Under the pieces are notes generated by a model, which had not been told where the DNA came from, made no database searches, and saw only the letters and a list, made by a program, of their open reading frames with translations. From NCBI RefSeq assembly GCF_958298935.1, contig NC_084921.1, forward strand, positions 9,558,001 through 9,622,000: 64,000 nt of DNA, written 5' to 3'. Source of the DNA: Phragmites australis. Taxonomy: Eukaryota > Streptophyta > Magnoliopsida > Poales > Poaceae. Made by a program: the position numbers and the translations under genes. Positions 60,755 through 64,000 of this stretch are shown in pieces. Positions within the stretch are counted from its first letter, which is position 1. Each line of letters begins with the position of its first letter.

Positions 60755-63703
60755 TGTAATACCCTAATTTTCAATTTTTGCCAATTTATAAAATTTTCTA
60801 GAATTTATTTTTGAGCTTAAATAATTGCAAAAGAGTAAATGCTATTTTTATAAAAAGAGAATCTAATTTTGAAATAGGAAATATTTGTTTAAGTGCATTC
60901 ATGCTGTTTCAGGTTAGGTTTCCTTTGTTTTATTTGGTTTTCATTTGTGGCTTTTGATTTGAATTTTCTTGCTTTGATTTGAATTCAAAAACTTTGGAAA
61001 ATGATTTGAAAAAAGAAAAAGGTTAAAACCTCTTCGTGCCGCCCTCTCCTCTTTTTGGCCCATCTCCCCGCGCCCGCCCGTTTCTCCCGCCCTCTTTACG
61101 CCTGGGCGCTGCCCTCGCGCTAAGCCAGCCCAGCGTAGCAGCTACAGCAGCCCAGCGCCGTGCCGCCATGGAAGACGCATGCGCCGAAGCCGCTTTCGCC
61201 CGAGCCGCTGTCAGATGGGACCCTCGCGTTAGATTCGTCGTCTCCGAGTTGGTCTCCACCGAGTCCGAGTTGAAATCGACGCCGCCAAGTAGTCGTGGCC
61301 TTCCCCGAGACCCTTCGTGCCGCCTATATAAAGCCCCACCTTCCCTCGGTTTTTCCCAAAGTCAAACCCGTCGAATTTTGAGCCAATCCGCCGAATCTCC
61401 GAGCTCCGTCGCTGCCATCACCACCGTCTTGGCCAATCTCGCCACCTCGCCGTTCTAGAACCGCCAAGCCTCACCCGAAGCCACCGGAAGAACCGCCTGC
61501 CTGTGCTGAAGCTTCTCCGAGACTCGCCATTGTCGATTGACCACCGGAGCGCCCTCACTGATGGAGATCCGAGCCCTCCGCCACCCCAATCGTCGCCGAC
61601 CCCCTTCTGGTGCTTCACTGCCCTCGGTAAGCTCCAAAACGGATTCCCCGTGAGCTTGTCGTCGTGTTCTGCCGCTCACCGTCGCGCCCTGTGGCCGACG
61701 ACGAGGTTCCGATGAAATCTCCGGCCGTCTGCCGCCATGAGACCTTCGGCGTAGCCGCTTCCCTTCTTCCCCGGTCGTCCGATCACCGTGCACCGTTAGA
61801 TCCGAAACCAGTGGCCTGATTAAATTGGAGAATACCCCTTCGTTGGCCAATCAGAAGCCGACGCATGTCGTCTATTTAATCCCAGTCAGCCTCGACCACC
61901 TTATATGCCCCGTCATCAGCCACCTTAGCGCCACATCGAGAAAAGTGCTGACGTGTCTGCCGAGTCAGCGCCTACGCATTAAATCAAGGTTTTTCAATAC
62001 AAAAATAAATCTAATAATTCCCCAAAATTAGTAACTTTGCAATTTAACCCCTGAACTTTTCTGTAATTACAAAAAGAGCCATATCTTTTTACACTTAGGT
62101 CCCTAAACTTTTCCAAAATCACATATAGGTCCTTCTATTTTTATAAAAGGTCCCTAGACTTTCCGTTAATTACAAATAAGTCTTTTTCTTTTTCAATATA
62201 AACTCTAATATTGTTTTTAGCATATCTTTTTCGTCATAGCTCTATTTTAAGCAATTCTTGCACCGTTAGATTCGTTTTTCAGAGCTCTATCTTTCTAGAT
62301 AAGTTTTGTCTTATTATTCTTTTATTTTGTGTTCTGTTCTTAGTGTATTTTGGTTGTGTGCTTTGCCGGTAAATGTGCGATTAGTCGACAACGCCCCGGA
62401 TAAATTTGAGGAACATCAAGACCAAGAGCAAGAATACACTGTGCAACAGTAAGGAGAAGGCAAGCGTCCTTGATCATCTTGAATCTATATTTTTAAATAT
62501 TTTGTTTTAAAAATTGCATACAGTGTCTGTTAATATGATGGGTAATCACCTATGTTAGGGTTTTCCCTAAATTTTCTCTTATCATCTCTTGTAACCTAGA
62601 TGGTTTATGGTTAGGTATCTTTGTTGGGTAGATTGCTTAGCTATGCTTTTGGGATACTAGAAAGTGTCATAATCTTGACTAATGAACATATGCAATAATG
62701 ATGGTTAATTTGTTAATGGTGTAACAACATGGAACTTTAGGCCTTGAGCAAAGTAGTTTTAATGGACGAGGCTGATATGGGTAAGGCGTGGCATACTAGT
62801 TAGAGCCTATTCAGTGTGTGTTGTGTCAGCACAAAAGTGGTCTTTTGGGTAGGAATTGAACTCACGTAAATCCTGGCGGTGAAACCTAGTGGGTAGACGC
62901 ATACTGGATTAATCTCTGGTTAGTGAAAAATGTCATTCAGTGATTTCTTGGTGGCACACCACTGGTTTGTGTTAAGTGTTTCGTGAATACGATAACATGG
63001 AATTCACTGACTTGTGGGGAAAGCTGGACAACCTCTGCAGAGTGTTAAAAACTTTTATAAAAGCTGCGATCGCGGTTATGGAAGACTTGGATCCTCACAT
63101 GATTAGTGGGTTGTGGTTATGGGTTGTGGTTATGGGTTTGGATATGGTTTTGGTAATAGTACAAGGAGTACTAGACGGTTATGATATGCAAGGTGGGGAG
63201 CCTTGTACGCTGGGTGTTGGACTGTATAGGTCGCATTCACTTAATAACTGCTTAATGTTTTTGATACCAAATATGTTTTCATTACTCTTATTTACGCAAA
63301 AATACCATGTGTTAGCCTATTCTTGTTGTAAGCCTATATATCATTACCTTTCAACACTTACTGAGTACTCTATGTGCTCACCCTTGCTATCTCCCACAAT
63401 ACATATACTGCTCAGTGGAAGACTTTGAAGATTTCCAAGATGATGACCTGGCGCTCTAGGAGCGTGTCTTCCGGTCGGTTCCTGTGGAATGCTTGGTCAC
63501 CGATACTTTCGCCTCGCTGTCGTCGTTTAGATGCTGTCGTTTAGCTATTGAAGTTGTTTAGGTGAAGTCTTTATTGTAAGAAGTGAACGATTATAAGTTA
63601 AAGTATTACTTTTGTTACTTCACGTATGACGTCCTTATGTGTGTTAAACTTACTGGGCACACATAAGCCGCACTTGGTTTTGTACGTTAAAACCGAGTGT
63701 GAC
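60755..63703. mobile_element. ~2.95-kb solo-LTR-like insertion in the Copia pol
   Basis: The insert starts TGTAATACCC and ends GAGTGTGAC(A), giving imperfect inverted tips (TGTAATACCC against TGTCACACTC). ATGCT flanks both sides (60750-60754 and 63704-63708), a 5-bp target duplication as made by LTR elements. If the end is taken at 63704 to give a terminal CA, the duplication is 4 bp. It contains a TATA box and long leader-like sequence but no gag or pol, so a solo LTR of a large-LTR element is the best reading. Strand is not certain. Confidence 0.68.
61325..61332 (+). promoter_or_regulatory. TATA box inside the solo-LTR-like element
   Basis: TATATAAA follows GC-rich DNA and precedes a pyrimidine-rich leader, the usual U3/R layout of a plant LTR. 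It suggests the element reads on the plus strand. Confidence 0.55.
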
Positions 63704-64000
63704 ATGCTCCAAGGCATTGTTCAGAAAACCCAAAGAAGTCGGTATCTTGTCTAGCTTCTAATTCCATGCCCTTGGTGCTTGCCTAAGTCCATACAAAGCT
63801 TTGCGGAGTTGAAGAACCTTTTGCTATTGATCAGGGACGACAAAACCTAGAGGTTGAACAACATATACCTCTTCCTTCAATTCTCCATTCAGAAAGGTAG
63901 ACTTCACATCCCTGTGATGAACAATCCATCCCTTTTGTGCAACCATTGCTAGCAGTAGTCTAATCGATTCCATCCGGGCAACAGATGAGAAGACCTGATC
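63704..64000 (-). mobile_element. Copia pol, N-terminal part of the reverse transcriptase (runs off the window)
   Basis: Minus-strand translation from the right edge gives the Copia reverse transcriptase start: VARMESIRLLLAMVA, GWIVHHRDVKSTFLNGEL, EEVYVVQP, LRKALYGLRQAPRAW. It leads straight into the segment ending at 60754 once the insertion is ignored. The remaining 5' part of the element lies beyond position 64000. Confidence 0.85.

Noticed and set aside
61036..61458. 140-codon plus-strand frame in the large insertion
   Set aside because: Lies across the presumed U3 promoter and TATA box of an LTR; proline/alanine-rich by composition, no domain.

Overview
The window is nuclear DNA of a grass (Poaceae). 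The first exons are GC-rich and the introns AT-rich. Intergenic DNA is packed with Stowaway- and Tourist-type MITEs, Copia and Gypsy fragments and a Mutator-like element, and the gene families are standard plant ones. I cannot name the species. Exon boundaries below come from GT-AG (once GC-AG) sites that keep the reading frame and restore conserved protein sequence. They are predictions by eye, with no transcript evidence.

Layout, left to right. 1-2.5 kb: 5' part of a decayed Ty3/Gypsy element (minus strand). 2.9-5.05 kb: small chloroplast J-domain co-chaperone (minus). 5-8.2 kb: AT-rich intergenic DNA with a MITE. 8.2-13.6 kb: RNA-binding protein with filamin repeat, CCCH finger, RRM and RS tail (minus). 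It stands head-to-head across a ~380-bp shared promoter with a snurportin-1 homologue (plus, 14-17.1 kb). 17.26-18.7 kb: an enolase-phosphatase E1 domain (methionine salvage) lacking its usual partner domain and both protein ends, with a Stowaway MITE in one intron. 23.4-24.9 kb: intact single-exon UDP-glycosyltransferase (UGT75-like). 25.3-27.4 kb: Copia LTR plus broken gag. 27.7-29.8 kb: plastid M48 metallopeptidase (minus). 31.5-33.9 kb: DYW-type PPR protein (minus). 34-37.6 kb: repeat-rich DNA with two well-bounded non-autonomous transposons. 37.7-42.3 kb: 13-exon DUF1664 membrane/coiled-coil protein with a GC-AG intron (minus). 44.2-45.6 kb: cytosolic ribosomal protein S5/uS7 (minus). 45.87-52.74 kb: a nearly complete ~6.9-kb Mutator-like element with ~0.7-kb terminal inverted repeats and an 11-bp target-site duplication, less than 300 bp upstream of the RPS5 start codon. 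It carries a broken transposase, a plant-mobile-domain remnant, a nested LTR and an extra TIR copy. 54.2-58.0 kb: 531-residue three-pass membrane glycoprotein of unknown function (minus). 59.07-64 kb: a Stowaway MITE abutting the 3' LTR of a Copia element (minus) whose reverse transcriptase is split by a ~2.95-kb solo-LTR-like insertion.

The genes are independent housekeeping or organelle-targeted loci, not a pathway cluster. Two regulatory arrangements stand out: the shared promoter at 13.6-13.97 kb, and the transposon lying against the RPS5 promoter. I found no tRNA, rRNA, CRISPR array or clearly new biological system. The most unusual objects are the PMD-carrying MULE, the isolated E1 domain, the in-frame 60-bp repeats in the RS protein and the uncharacterised glycoprotein.
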